The notes below the pieces were generated by a model. The model was not told the origin of the DNA, ran no database searches, and saw nothing but the letters and a program-made list of their open reading frames with translations. This document shows positions 18,348-26,677 of a stretch of DNA of 64,000 nt, piece by piece. Each line of letters begins with the position of its first letter. Within the stretch, counting starts at the first letter, position 1. The position numbers and the translations under genes were made by a program. Source of the stretch: an uncultured bacterium (lineage in GTDB: Bacteria; Bacillota; Clostridia; Peptostreptococcales; Anaerovoracaceae); the NCBI GenBank assembly GCA_905214225.1, contig CAJMLL010000004.1, positions 27,946 to 91,945 on the forward strand, written 5' to 3'.

Positions 18348-18860
18348 ATGTTTAAAGATCATTTTGGCTGTGTGCTGACCACCGTATTGTCCATTGTCAT
18401 GGGCTTCATTATGGCGATTGCTGTCGTCATTGTCGATTCACTGGAGTTTAATTTTTCCGTCGTGTTTAAGATCATGGCGATGATTACATTTGTTGTCCTT
18501 GTCACGAGTATTTTTGTTCCATATGTAAAGTGGGGAAACAAGTCTGCGGAACTGATCGGCCTGAAGCCGGGATCGATCGGATATAAGCTGGTGGCGGGAA
18601 TTATTCCATCCCTGATTTTAAATACTGCAAATACGCTCATCGTTTCCGGAGCCAACATTTTCTTCAACGAAGTAATTCCGGCTGAGGCGCAGTTCTCCGC
18701 ATGGGTTCATGGAATCCGGAAAGACTGGCTGATCTGTTTCATTGTTTCCTATTTCGCAGCCTTCGTCGCAGAAGCGGTCGGAAAATGGGCAGCAAAGAGA
18801 AGTGTGCCGCAGAATTCCGGCAGGGATGCCGTAAGAGAGATGGAATCTCTTGCTGTTTAA
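18348..18860 (+). CDS. Small four-helix membrane protein of unknown function
   Basis: A 170-residue integral membrane protein with about four hydrophobic helices in two similar pairs (roughly residues 8-30, 40-60, 78-100 and 125-145). The second helix of each pair precedes a basic loop. The layout resembles DUF2798-type small membrane proteins, but I am not sure of the family. The start ATG follows GAGGAGG. It is followed by the flavin reductase gene after 66 bases and is divergent from the LysR gene, so it may be a transporter or anchor for the pathway that the reductase serves. Confidence 0.6.
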   Translation: MFKDHFGCVLTTVLSIVMGFIMAIAVVIVDSLEFNFSVVFKIMAMITFVVLVTSIFVPYVKWGNKSAELIGLKPGSIGYKLVAGIIPSLILNTANTLIVSGANIFFNEVIPAEAQFSAWVHGIRKDWLICFIVSYFAAFVAEAVGKWAAKRSVPQNSGRDAVREMESLAV

Positions 18861-18926
18861 AAATTGTAAGAAGGAAAAGACAAAAATCATCAGTATTCAA
18901 GCTATAGAAATTAAAAGGAGATACCA

Positions 18927-20882
18927 ATGACAAATAAATATCCAAATCTGCTTTCCCCGATCACACTGGCGGGAGTAACCTTCAGAAACCGCATCTTTTC
19001 TGCTCCGATGGGCGGAACAGATATTACGCCGGACTGCTGCATCGGTCCGAAGACAACAAAGTTTTACGAGCTCCGTGCCAAGGGCGGTGCTGCTGCGGTA
19101 ACGGTTTCCGAGTGTGTGGTCCATGAAACGGATGGAAGCCATATGTTCCGCCTGAATCTGTCCACCCCGGGCAGCCTTCCGAGCTTCACGTATACGGCTG
19201 ATGCCATCCGCCGTCACGGATGTATGCCGTCGGTAGAACTTTCCCATTCCGGCCAGTTCGGCGGAACTTATCTCGCAGATAAGAATAAGCAGCACAGCCT
19301 GGTGCAGTGGGGACCGTCTGCGAGAGTGAGAGAAGACGACGTGGAAGTGAAAGAGCTCACAAAAGATCTGATTGATGATATCGTCAGATCCTATGGAGAG
19401 ACGGCTGCCCTTGCAAAACGCGCGGGCTTTGAGATGGTCATGATTCACGGCGGCCACGGTTGGCTGATCAACCAGTTCCTGTCGCCTCTCTTCAACCATC
19501 GCAGCGATGAATACGGTGGATCCTTTGAAAACCGTGTCCGCTTTGCGGTAGAAGTTGTCAAGTCTGTCCGTGAAGCAGTCGGACCGAAATTCCCGATTGA
19601 GTTCCGTATGAGCGGAGATGAATTCGTAGACGGCGGTTATCATCTGGACGAGGGAATTAAAATCGCTCAGGCAGTAGAAGACTATGTGGATTTGATCCAT
19701 GTATCTGCGGGAACTTATCAGAAGACATTTGGAATCACCCATCCATCCTGGTTCGAGCCTCATGGAAGAAACGTGTATCTGGCTGCAGAGATCAAGAAGC
19801 ATGTGAATAAGCCGGTTGCAACGATCGGCGGACTGAATGATCCGGAGATGCTGGAAGAGATCATTGCCTCTGGAAAGGCCGATGTAGTAGAAATGGCCAG
19901 AGCCCTTCTGGCGGATCCGCAGCTGCCAAATAAGATTACGGAGGGAAGAGAAGAGGAAATCGTCCGCTGCCTGCGCTGCTATACCTGCATGGCAGAGCGT
20001 GCTGCAACCTTTACCCGCCGCTGCACGGTCAACCCACTGATCGGAAGAGAAGACGAGGGCCTTGGAGAAATCATGCCGGCTCCGGTTAAGCGCAAGGTTT
20101 TGGTTGTCGGAGGCGGTCCGGGAGGACTTTACGCCGCATATACCGCTGCCAGAAGAGGACACCAGGTCATTCTGTGTGAAGCATCCGCTGAAATCGGAGG
20201 CCTCCTGAAGGGAGAAGAAGCTCTGCCGCCGAAGTTTGAGATGTTCCAGCTTGGCGGAACTTATGCGACTCTGGCGCGGAAAGCCGGTGTGGAAATCCGC
20301 CTGAATACCCGTGTGGATGCGGATTATGTAAAGAAGGAAGCGTCGGACGCTCTGATCGTCGCTGCCGGATCTTCCCCGATGGTTCCGCCGATTCCAGGCC
20401 TCAGAGAAAGCAGCCGCATGATTGTAGCAGAAGATTATTACCTGAAGAAAGATCAGGTTGGAGAGAACGTCGTTGTTCTCGGAGGCGGCCTTGTCGGATG
20501 CGAACTGGCTGCTGTCCTGGGTGATCAGGGAAAGAAGGTTCATGTCGTGGAAATGCGCGATGAGCTCTGCCCGGATGCCAATGTCCGCTACCGTCCTCTG
20601 CTGATGAATAAGATGAAGGAAGTCGGCATTCAGGTACATACGGGATGCACATGTAAGAACATCACAGACGATAAGGTCATCGGAGAAACAAAAGACGGTG
20701 AGCAGGTAGAGATTCAGGCAGATTCCATTCTCTGCGCCCTCGGCCTGAAGCCGAACACCGATATCGTAGAAGAACTCAGAGGCCTTGCTCCTCAGTTCGC
20801 ATCCATCGGAAACTGTGTTCGTCCGAACACCATCACCTACGCAGTATATCAGGGCTATCACGCTGCTCTGGATATTCATTAA
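18927..20882 (+). CDS. Old Yellow Enzyme-type NADH:flavin oxidoreductase (enoate reductase-like)
   Basis: A 651-residue enzyme of the 2,4-dienoyl-CoA/enoate reductase class, which reduces activated C=C bonds with FMN, a 4Fe-4S cluster and FAD. Residues 1-340 are the FMN barrel (SPITLAGVTFRNRIFSAPM; active-site region HGGHGWLINQFLSP). The cluster cysteines are C348, C351, C354 and C366, spaced CX2CX2CX11C; E. coli FadH has CX2CX3CX11C. Two Rossmann motifs follow: VVGGGPGGLYAAY near 393 and VVLGGGLVGCELA near 517. The start ATG has AAAGGAG. The substrate is unknown. The LysR and membrane-protein neighbours suggest inducible use of an unsaturated compound. Confidence 0.88.
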   Translation: MTNKYPNLLSPITLAGVTFRNRIFSAPMGGTDITPDCCIGPKTTKFYELRAKGGAAAVTVSECVVHETDGSHMFRLNLSTPGSLPSFTYTADAIRRHGCMPSVELSHSGQFGGTYLADKNKQHSLVQWGPSARVREDDVEVKELTKDLIDDIVRSYGETAALAKRAGFEMVMIHGGHGWLINQFLSPLFNHRSDEYGGSFENRVRFAVEVVKSVREAVGPKFPIEFRMSGDEFVDGGYHLDEGIKIAQAVEDYVDLIHVSAGTYQKTFGITHPSWFEPHGRNVYLAAEIKKHVNKPVATIGGLNDPEMLEEIIASGKADVVEMARALLADPQLPNKITEGREEEIVRCLRCYTCMAERAATFTRRCTVNPLIGREDEGLGEIMPAPVKRKVLVVGGGPGGLYAAYTAARRGHQVILCEASAEIGGLLKGEEALPPKFEMFQLGGTYATLARKAGVEIRLNTRVDADYVKKEASDALIVAAGSSPMVPPIPGLRESSRMIVAEDYYLKKDQVGENVVVLGGGLVGCELAAVLGDQGKKVHVVEMRDELCPDANVRYRPLLMNKMKEVGIQVHTGCTCKNITDDKVIGETKDGEQVEIQADSILCALGLKPNTDIVEELRGLAPQFASIGNCVRPNTITYAVYQGYHAALDIH

Positions 20883-20913
20883 TAATACGCTGCTCCTCTT
20901 AACTTCAACGAAA

Positions 20914-20945
20914 AAGACAGGGCGCTGCCTTGTCTTTTTTCTTTT
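20914..20945 (+). terminator. Terminator after the Old Yellow Enzyme gene
   Basis: A 9-bp stem (AAGACAGGG with CCTTGTCTT, one G-T pair) and a 5-base loop, followed by TTTTTTCTTTT. Confidence 0.85.
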
Positions 20946-21034
20946 GTCCGATCGGACAGCTGAAGAGGATTGACATCCTGCTCAGGAAAAGTATAGTGAA
21001 AACAGAAGGAATAAGCTATATTCAGGAGGCTGCC

Positions 21035-21859
21035 ATGAAAAGGATTACGGTTCTGACATTCAGTCCGACGGGAACGACCAGAAAGGCCGCGGAGTTCATC
21101 GCGGAGAGAATCAGCGGAAAGCTGGAAATTCCGGCTCTGTATGATGATTTTACGCTGCCGGAGAATAGGAGAGATAAACGAGTATTTGGAAGGGAAGAGC
21201 TTCTGCTTATCGGTCTTCCGGTTTACGCGGGAAGGCTTCCGAATAAGATTGTGCCGAAAATCGGGAGTCTGATCAGGTCGTCCGGGGATACGCCAGCGAT
21301 TGCTCTTGTAACTTTTGGAAACCGGAGCCCGGGGAGCGCCCTGAGGGAGCTGAAACATATATTGCAGGAAAACGGTTTCTGCACCATTTCTGCGGGAGCC
21401 TTTGCCGCGCCCCATGCCTTCGCGGAGATCGGAAGTGAACACCCGACGGAAGAAGACCGCAGAAAGGCGGAATCCTTAGTCGATGCGGCAGCGGAGTACC
21501 TGGCATCCGGAAAGATGCTGAAGCCGGTCGTGATCGACGGAGATCAGCCGCCGGAACCCTATTATATCCCGAAGGGAGAGGACGGAAGGCCGGTGAATTT
21601 TCTGAAGGCAAAGCCGAAAACAGATCTTCAGCGCTGTGACCGTTGCGGAATCTGCGCCCGGGTCTGCCCCATGGGGTCCATTTCAGCAGAACAGCCGGAA
21701 GAGGTCACGGGAATCTGCATCAAGTGCCAGGCCTGCATCAGGACATGCCCGAAGCAGGCGAAATATCTGGATGATCCGGGATTTTTATCTCATAAGAAGA
21801 TGCTGGAAAAGAATTTCCGCGATCCTGCGGAATCGATCCTTTATCTGCCGGAGAGATAA
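21035..21859 (+). CDS. EFR1-type flavodoxin-ferredoxin fusion protein
   Basis: A 274-residue electron-transfer protein. The first 180 residues are flavodoxin-like (FSPTGTTRKAAEFIAERI is the FMN phosphate loop; GLPVYAGRLPNKI follows). The C-terminus has two 4Fe-4S sets, CDRCGICARVCP and CIKCQACIRTCP. This architecture is widespread in Clostridia (EFR1 family), where the partner is usually unknown. An upstream in-frame ATG exists, but CAGGAGG just before the ATG at 21035 decides the start. A terminator separates it from the Old Yellow Enzyme gene, so co-regulation is uncertain, although the two could share electrons. Confidence 0.88.
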   Translation: MKRITVLTFSPTGTTRKAAEFIAERISGKLEIPALYDDFTLPENRRDKRVFGREELLLIGLPVYAGRLPNKIVPKIGSLIRSSGDTPAIALVTFGNRSPGSALRELKHILQENGFCTISAGAFAAPHAFAEIGSEHPTEEDRRKAESLVDAAAEYLASGKMLKPVVIDGDQPPEPYYIPKGEDGRPVNFLKAKPKTDLQRCDRCGICARVCPMGSISAEQPEEVTGICIKCQACIRTCPKQAKYLDDPGFLSHKKMLEKNFRDPAESILYLPER

Positions 21860-21929
21860 GCGTCGGGCGGACAGCCGGGAAGCCTGCTGCCGTCTGCCTG
21901 ATAAGACCATAAGACAATAAAAGAAGAGG

Positions 21930-21978
21930 AAGAGGCCGGCGCCCGGGGAACTCGTATTCCCCAGAGTACCGGCCTCTT
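21930..21978. terminator. Bidirectional terminator between convergent genes
   Basis: A 10-bp stem AAGAGGCCGG/CCGGCCTCTT (21930-21939 with 21969-21978) with an inner GGGGAA/TTCCCC pairing. On the minus strand it is followed by a T/C-rich run (CCTCTTCTTTT), serving nadA; on the plus strand the T tract is weaker. Confidence 0.75.
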
Positions 21979-22033
21979 GAAATTCTGTTACCAGAAAAAT
22001 TGAAACCCTTATTTTATGTAACAATCCGGTATT

Positions 22034-22948
22034 TTAGCCCATCTCTACCATTTTCTCGATCGGCTTCAGCGCTTCTTTGCGAACCTGCTCGGACAGCTGG
22101 ATTTCCTCCCCGCCGGCTCCGGTCACGGCGCGGTAGATGTCCATCAGTGTGGTTGCCGCCATGTTATGGCAGACACATTCCTTGGACAGCGGATAGAAGA
22201 CCTTGTCCGGGCACTTGAACTGCAGGTGCTGGACGATGCTGTGCTCCGTGCCGATGATAAACTCCTTATTGCTGCTTTCCTCCGCGTGCTTCATGATGCC
22301 TGTGGTGCTTCCGATGTAATCGGCATGCTTTCTGACTTCCTCCAGAACTTCCGGATGAACCAGAATCTCAGCATTCGGGTGAGCGGCTTTTGCCAGCTTC
22401 ACGTCGCGCTCGATCATGCGCATATGGGTCGGGCAGCCGCCGTTGACGAAGATAAATTCCTTATCCGGGAGCTGTTCCTCACACCAGGATCCCAGGTTGC
22501 AGTCCGGGATAAACACGATCTGCTTATTCAGGATCTGCTTCAGAATCTTTACGGCTGAAGAGGACGTGACGACCACATCGACAGCGCGCTTCAGGTCAGA
22601 AGTCGTATTGATGTAGGCGACGATTGCCGCATCCGGATATTCTTCTCTCAGCTTCAGCACATCGTCACGGTCCATCTGCGCGGCCATCGGACATCCCGCC
22701 AGAGAATTGGCCAGCAGAACCTTCTTATCCGGGGAAAGCAGTTTTACCGTCTCCGCCATAAACCGTACACCGGACATGATGATGGTCTTCTGCGGAGCCT
22801 TGGACGCCTGGACACTCAGACCGTAAGAATCGCCGATATAGTCGGCAACGTCCCAGATGTCCTGGCTCTGATAAGCGTGTGCCAGAATGCAGACATCATT
22901 TTCCTTCTTCTTCTCCATGATGGCATCCTGAAGTTCTCTAGTGTTCAT
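22034..22948 (-). CDS. nadA: Quinolinate synthase NadA
   Basis: NadA condenses iminoaspartate with dihydroxyacetone phosphate to quinolinate using a 4Fe-4S cluster. It has 304 residues. Likely cluster cysteines are C86 (NSLAGCPMA), C172 (NGGCPTHM) and C258 or C260 (KECVCHNMA), the spacing expected for the family. The active-site HPE is at about 198-200. The start ATG has CGGAGG upstream on the minus strand. It is divergent from nadB-nadC-niaR and shares a control region with NiaR-like boxes. Confidence 0.96.
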   Translation of the reverse strand: MNTRELQDAIMEKKKENDVCILAHAYQSQDIWDVADYIGDSYGLSVQASKAPQKTIIMSGVRFMAETVKLLSPDKKVLLANSLAGCPMAAQMDRDDVLKLREEYPDAAIVAYINTTSDLKRAVDVVVTSSSAVKILKQILNKQIVFIPDCNLGSWCEEQLPDKEFIFVNGGCPTHMRMIERDVKLAKAAHPNAEILVHPEVLEEVRKHADYIGSTTGIMKHAEESSNKEFIIGTEHSIVQHLQFKCPDKVFYPLSKECVCHNMAATTLMDIYRAVTGAGGEEIQLSEQVRKEALKPIEKMVEMG

Positions 22949-23161
22949 TGTTTAACCTCCGAAAGCTGCTTTTTCCAATTCTTTCTCTTCCATCCATTCT
23001 GTGCGGACAAAATCTGACTGGCAAGGGGACAGGAAAGCCTGCGGCCGTTTCCTTTATCACCCCATGGCCTGTGAGATTGTTAAGTGAAAATATGAATTAT
23101 TCCGTTTTTATGGACATATAAATAAAATAATAATCCGCACATCTCTTGTTCATTGATTTTC

Positions 23162-23190
23162 AGTATAGAACCACTGTCTTTACATGTCAA
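23162..23190 (-). promoter_or_regulatory. Promoter of nadA
   Basis: Reading on the minus strand: TTGACA (23190-23185), a 17-base spacer and TATACT (23167-23162). The -35 lies inside the first NiaR-like box. Confidence 0.8.
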
Positions 23191-23202
23191 GATAAATGTA
23201 AA
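23179..23202. promoter_or_regulatory. NiaR-like operator 1
   Basis: Inverted repeat TTTACAT (23179-23185) and ATGTAAA (23196-23202) with a TGTCAAGA core. On the minus strand the core reads TCTTGACATGTAAA, which matches operator 2 around TCTTG and ATGTAAA. The assignment to NiaR rests on the adjacent niaR gene. Confidence 0.65.
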
Positions 23203-23210
23203 CCTTAATG

Positions 23211-23236
23211 TTGATAGGTGTCTTGTCACATGTAAA
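23211..23236. promoter_or_regulatory. NiaR-like operator 2
   Basis: Core GGTGTCTTGTCACATGTAAA, sharing TCTTG and ACATGTAAA with operator 1 read on the opposite strand. It covers the -35 of the nadB promoter, so a bound repressor would block it. Confidence 0.65.
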
Positions 23237-23251
23237 ATCTAGTGCTATAAT
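23223..23251 (+). promoter_or_regulatory. Promoter of nadB-nadC-niaR
   Basis: TTGTCA (23223-23228), a 17-base spacer and a perfect TATAAT (23246-23251). The start of transcription would be near 23258. Confidence 0.82.
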
Positions 23252-23257
23252 GACGAT

Positions 23258-23397
23258 AAATTGATACAGATGCAGGAATGGGGCCCCTGCATCGGGTAAA
23301 CCACGTCAGGAAAACGTGACAGACGGATATGTGGTGAAGGACACTGCATCCGCACGTTCCATAAACGCAGGGAGTAAATCAGGAAAGGGATATTATC
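23258..23397 (+). promoter_or_regulatory. Structured leader of nadB
   Basis: A hairpin GATGCAGG/CCTGCATC (23269-23276 with 23286-23293) is followed by CACGT/ACGTG (23302-23306 with 23314-23318). The second is mutually exclusive with a longer pairing of GGAA and CGTG (23309-23318) to CACG and TTCC (23353-23360). There is no T tract between these elements and the ribosome binding site at 23381-23387. I do not recognise a known riboswitch class. Confidence 0.45.
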
Positions 23398-24789
23398 ATG
23401 TTAAAGACGGATATTTTAATTGTTGGATCGGGATGCTCCGGTCTGTACACAGCACTTAAACTTCCGAGCGATAAGAAGATTTTAATCATCACAAAATCAG
23501 ACGCGGAATCCTGTGACAGTTTTCTGGCTCAGGGCGGCATCTGCGTACTGAAAGATATTTCCGACTATGACAGCTACTTTGAAGATACCATGCGTGCCGG
23601 TCACTATGAGAATGACCGGAAATCCGTGGATATCATGATCCGCTCTTCGCAGAAAGTCATTCAGAATCTGATTGACTGCGGCGTACAGTTCCATCATGAT
23701 GCGTCCGGTCATCTGGATTTCACCAGAGAGGGTGCACATTCTCATAAGAGAATTCTTTTCCATGAGGACGAGACCGGCAAGGAAATCACCAAACACCTTC
23801 TGGCTGCGGCGCGCGCGCTGCCGAACGTCACGCTTCTGGAGCATACAACGATGATGGATATGGTGGAAGAGGACAATACCTGCTACGGAGCTGTCATTAA
23901 AAAGGAAAACGGCGAACTGGACATGGTCCAGGCAGATTATACGATCCTGGCTACAGGCGGAATCGGCGGGCTGTATGAACATTCCACGAACTACCGCCAT
24001 CTGACCGGCGACGGCGTTGCCATGGCCATCCGTCACGGACTCCGCCTGAAGAACATCAATTACGTACAGATTCACCCGACGACCTTCTACACGACCAATC
24101 CGGAGGACCGTTCCTTCCTGATTTCCGAGTCTGTAAGAGGCGAGGGCGCCAAACTCTATGATAAGAACATGCAGCGTTTCACCAATGAACTGCTTCCGAG
24201 GGACCTTCTGACCATCGAAATCAAGAAGCAGATGAAGAAGGACGGAACCAGACATGTCTGGGAAGACCTGCGCACGATTCCTTATGAAGAGCGCCACACG
24301 CATTTCCCGAACATCATCGAGCACTGCCTGGAAATGGGCTATGACCCGGATAAGGAGCCGATTCCGGTTGTACCGGCTCAGCACTATTACATGGGCGGCG
24401 TCTGGGTCAACCATGAGAGCAAGACTTCGATGAATCAGCTGTACGCGGTCGGAGAAACCGCATGCAACGGCGTACACGGGAAGAACCGTCTCGCCAGCAA
24501 TTCACTTCTTGAAAGTATGGTTTTTGCCGGAAGAGCGGCAGACGACCTGATGAACAGTTATGCGCAGGTAAAGCATGATCCTGAAGCCTTCCGCCGTGTC
24601 GATCTGTCCCAGTATGAGGATGAATCCGCACTGAAGGAGCTCTATGCAGATCTCGTCAAAAAAGAAATTGACAAGGCGGACAGGGAAATGAGAATCCGCG
24701 AGGCTGATGCGGAGGAAACGGCTGCAGAGGGAATTCATCCCCAGGCACAGGCCGGGAAGCAGGATGCTCATCACGGCGCCAGAGCCTAG
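23398..24789 (+). CDS. nadB: L-aspartate oxidase NadB
   Basis: FAD enzyme that oxidises aspartate to iminoaspartate, the substrate of NadA; in anaerobes fumarate can replace oxygen as acceptor. The dinucleotide motif is G10-S-G-C-S-G15. The substrate-region signature NRLASNSLLE is present, preceded by GETACNGVHG. At 463 residues it is shorter than E. coli NadB (about 540), and the C-terminal helical domain looks abbreviated, ending in an Ala/Glu/Gln-rich tail. The ATG follows GGAAAGGG. It is the first gene of nadBC-niaR. Confidence 0.94.
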   Translation: MLKTDILIVGSGCSGLYTALKLPSDKKILIITKSDAESCDSFLAQGGICVLKDISDYDSYFEDTMRAGHYENDRKSVDIMIRSSQKVIQNLIDCGVQFHHDASGHLDFTREGAHSHKRILFHEDETGKEITKHLLAAARALPNVTLLEHTTMMDMVEEDNTCYGAVIKKENGELDMVQADYTILATGGIGGLYEHSTNYRHLTGDGVAMAIRHGLRLKNINYVQIHPTTFYTTNPEDRSFLISESVRGEGAKLYDKNMQRFTNELLPRDLLTIEIKKQMKKDGTRHVWEDLRTIPYEERHTHFPNIIEHCLEMGYDPDKEPIPVVPAQHYYMGGVWVNHESKTSMNQLYAVGETACNGVHGKNRLASNSLLESMVFAGRAADDLMNSYAQVKHDPEAFRRVDLSQYEDESALKELYADLVKKEIDKADREMRIREADAEETAAEGIHPQAQAGKQDAHHGARA

Positions 24790-24857
24790 GCCTCTTGAAC
24801 AGGTAAATTTTGTCAGAAAAAAGAAAGGAGCGCGGCGAAGCCGCTGAAAACGAAGAG

Positions 24858-25718
24858 ATGATGCTAGATCCGATAACGATGAAGTTAAATGCTGATCCGC
24901 TGATCCGCTCAGCGCTGAAGGAAGATATTACCAGTGATGATGTGTCGACGAACAGTGTCATGCCGGAAGCGAAGGCGGGAACGGTAGATCTGATGGCCAA
25001 GGGGGATGGAATTCTCTGTGGTGCGCAGGTATTTCAGAGGACCTTCCAGCTGCTGGATCCCCAGACGGAAGTAATCTGGGAGAAGAAGGATGGCGACGCG
25101 GTGAAAAGAGGTGAGCGTCTGGCTGTCGTAAACGGAGATATCCGGGTGCTTCTCTCGGGAGAGCGGACGGCCCTGAATTATCTTCAGCGGATGAGCGGAA
25201 TTGCGACCTATACGCATCAGATGGCGGAAAAACTGAAGGGAAGTGGGATTAAGCTCCTGGATACCAGAAAGACGACGCCGAACAACAGGATTTTCGAGAA
25301 GTACGCGGTTACGGTGGGCGGCGGATGCAACCATCGCTATAATCTGTCTGACGGGGTTATGCTGAAGGATAATCACATCGGCGCGGCGGGCGGAATCCGT
25401 CAGGCTGTGGAGGCGGCGAGAAATTACGCGCCATTCGTCCGGAAGATCGAGGTCGAGACGGAGAATCTGGACATGGTGAAGGAAGCGCTGGATGCCGGCG
25501 CAGACATTATTATGCTGGATAACATGGATCACGAGCAGATGAAAGAGGCGGTAAAGCTGATTGACGGAAGGGCGGAGATTGAAGCGTCCGGAAATGTGTC
25601 CATGGAAAATCTGGAGAGTTTCAGAGATCTGGGTATCGATTATGTGTCCAGCGGGGCACTGACGCATTCCGCGCCGATTCTGGACCTGTCGCTGAAACAC
25701 CTGCATCCAGTGGAATAG
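24858..25718 (+). CDS. nadC: Nicotinate-nucleotide pyrophosphorylase NadC
   Basis: NadC converts quinolinate and PRPP to nicotinate mononucleotide, the third de novo step after NadB and NadA. From the chosen ATG it has 286 residues. Family marks include the EDITSDDVST opening, LLSGERTALNYLQRMSGIAT, DTRKTTP, and DNHIGAAGG. The start is unsure: a TTG at 24810 is in frame but has no ribosome binding site, and the double ATG at 24858 and 24861 has only a weak one (AAAGGAG lies about 30 bases upstream). The first 16 residues of the longer form look non-conserved. Confidence 0.93.
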   Translation: MMLDPITMKLNADPLIRSALKEDITSDDVSTNSVMPEAKAGTVDLMAKGDGILCGAQVFQRTFQLLDPQTEVIWEKKDGDAVKRGERLAVVNGDIRVLLSGERTALNYLQRMSGIATYTHQMAEKLKGSGIKLLDTRKTTPNNRIFEKYAVTVGGGCNHRYNLSDGVMLKDNHIGAAGGIRQAVEAARNYAPFVRKIEVETENLDMVKEALDAGADIIMLDNMDHEQMKEAVKLIDGRAEIEASGNVSMENLESFRDLGIDYVSSGALTHSAPILDLSLKHLHPVE

Positions 25719-25821
25719 GGTGGAAATTCATCGTCAAAACGGGTATTGGAATCGGAAATATTGTATAATAGGAAGATAGAAAAAAGTGTGTGATGAATCT
25801 GGAAAGTGAGGTTGGTGTTTC

Positions 25822-26424
25822 TTGAACAATAAAGTACGCAGGGAAGAAATTAAGAAACTCCTGCTTGCCAGTGAACGGCCGGTTTCAGGCGGCAGAATCG
25901 CGAAGAAGTTTAAGGTCAGCCGCCAGGTGGTGGTCCAGGACATTGCGCTGCTGAGGGCAAACGGGCTGGACATTCTTTCTACGAACAGGGGATATGTTCT
26001 GCAGAAACAGAAGTCTGTCTGCACGCGGGTGTTTAAGGTCTGCCACACGGAGGAACAGACAGAAGAAGAGCTGAATATGGTTGTCGATCTGGGCGGCCGG
26101 TTTCTGGATGTATTCGTCTATCACCGTGCTTACGGGCTGATCCGCACGGAACTGCACATCCGCTCCAGACTGGATGTTGCTGCGTATATCCATGAAATTT
26201 CAACGGGAAAATCACGTGAACTGCTGAATATCACTTCGGGGTACCATTATCATACGATTGAGGCAGACAGTGAGGAAATCCTGGACCTGATTCAGGAGAA
26301 ACTGCAGGAAAAAGGTTTCTTGGCAAAACTCAGTGCCTATGAACCGGTGGATTTTCAGAAACAGGCAGCGGGGCGCCAGGCGGCAGGAATGAAGGCGAGT
26401 GCGGCCGGTGCTGCAAGATCGTAA
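25822..26424 (+). CDS. niaR: NiaR-type transcriptional repressor of NAD biosynthesis
   Basis: A 200-residue regulator with an N-terminal HTH_11 winged helix (RREEIKKLLLASERPVSGG, then SRQVVVQDIALLR) and a C-terminal 3H domain named for its conserved histidines (here in VFVYHRAYG, ELHIRSR and YHYHTIE). NiaR proteins bind nicotinate and repress NAD synthesis or uptake genes. The last 25 residues are a low-complexity Ala/Gly tail. The TTG start at 25822 has GTGAGGT upstream. As the last gene of nadBC, it is likely to repress its own operon and nadA through the two palindromes upstream. Confidence 0.88.
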   Translation: MNNKVRREEIKKLLLASERPVSGGRIAKKFKVSRQVVVQDIALLRANGLDILSTNRGYVLQKQKSVCTRVFKVCHTEEQTEEELNMVVDLGGRFLDVFVYHRAYGLIRTELHIRSRLDVAAYIHEISTGKSRELLNITSGYHYHTIEADSEEILDLIQEKLQEKGFLAKLSAYEPVDFQKQAAGRQAAGMKASAAGAARS

Positions 26425-26455
26425 GGAAAAGGCAGTTTCAGAAAGACAGCAGATT

Positions 26456-26507
26456 CGGAACTCATTTCTGCACTTGTCGGCAGAGTGAGAATTCCGGATC
26501 TTTTTTT
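26456..26507 (+). terminator. Terminator after niaR
   Basis: Imperfect stem CGGAA...TCTGC with GCAGA...TTCCG (26456-26470 with 26480-26496), then GATC and seven T. Confidence 0.8.
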
Positions 26508-26625
26508 ATGGGAAAAGAAAAAAATTCCTGAAAAATGGCAGGGAAATACTGTGATTTCTGTCTGCTGTGCAAAACAGGCATTCTTTCCGTTTTGAAATAT
26601 GTTATACTTAAAATTAGTCGGAAAG

Positions 26626-26641
26626 CGGCAGGATCCTGCCG
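26626..26641. repeat. Perfect 16-base palindrome upstream of ridA
   Basis: CGGCAGGATCCTGCCG, followed directly by TTTT. It lies about 20 bases after a possible -10 (TATACT) and 36 bases before the ridA start, so it could be an operator or a small hairpin in the leader. Confidence 0.6.
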
Positions 26642-26677
26642 TTTTGAATAACTTGGAAAATGAGGAGGAATGACGTC

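Larger units (their letters stand above)
22949..23397. other. nadA/nadB divergent control region
   Basis: This 449-base gap holds two divergent sigma-A promoters, two NiaR-like palindromes that overlap their -35 boxes, a nadA leader of about 205 bases without clear structure, and a nadB leader of about 140 bases with several hairpins. The parts are listed separately. Confidence 0.8.

Noticed and set aside
23331..23353. Similarity of GGTGAA...TGCATCCGC in the nadB leader to the 3' side of tetrahydrofolate riboswitches
   Set aside because: The conserved 5' partner strand of that riboswitch is missing and the neighbouring gene has no folate role, so I treat it as chance.
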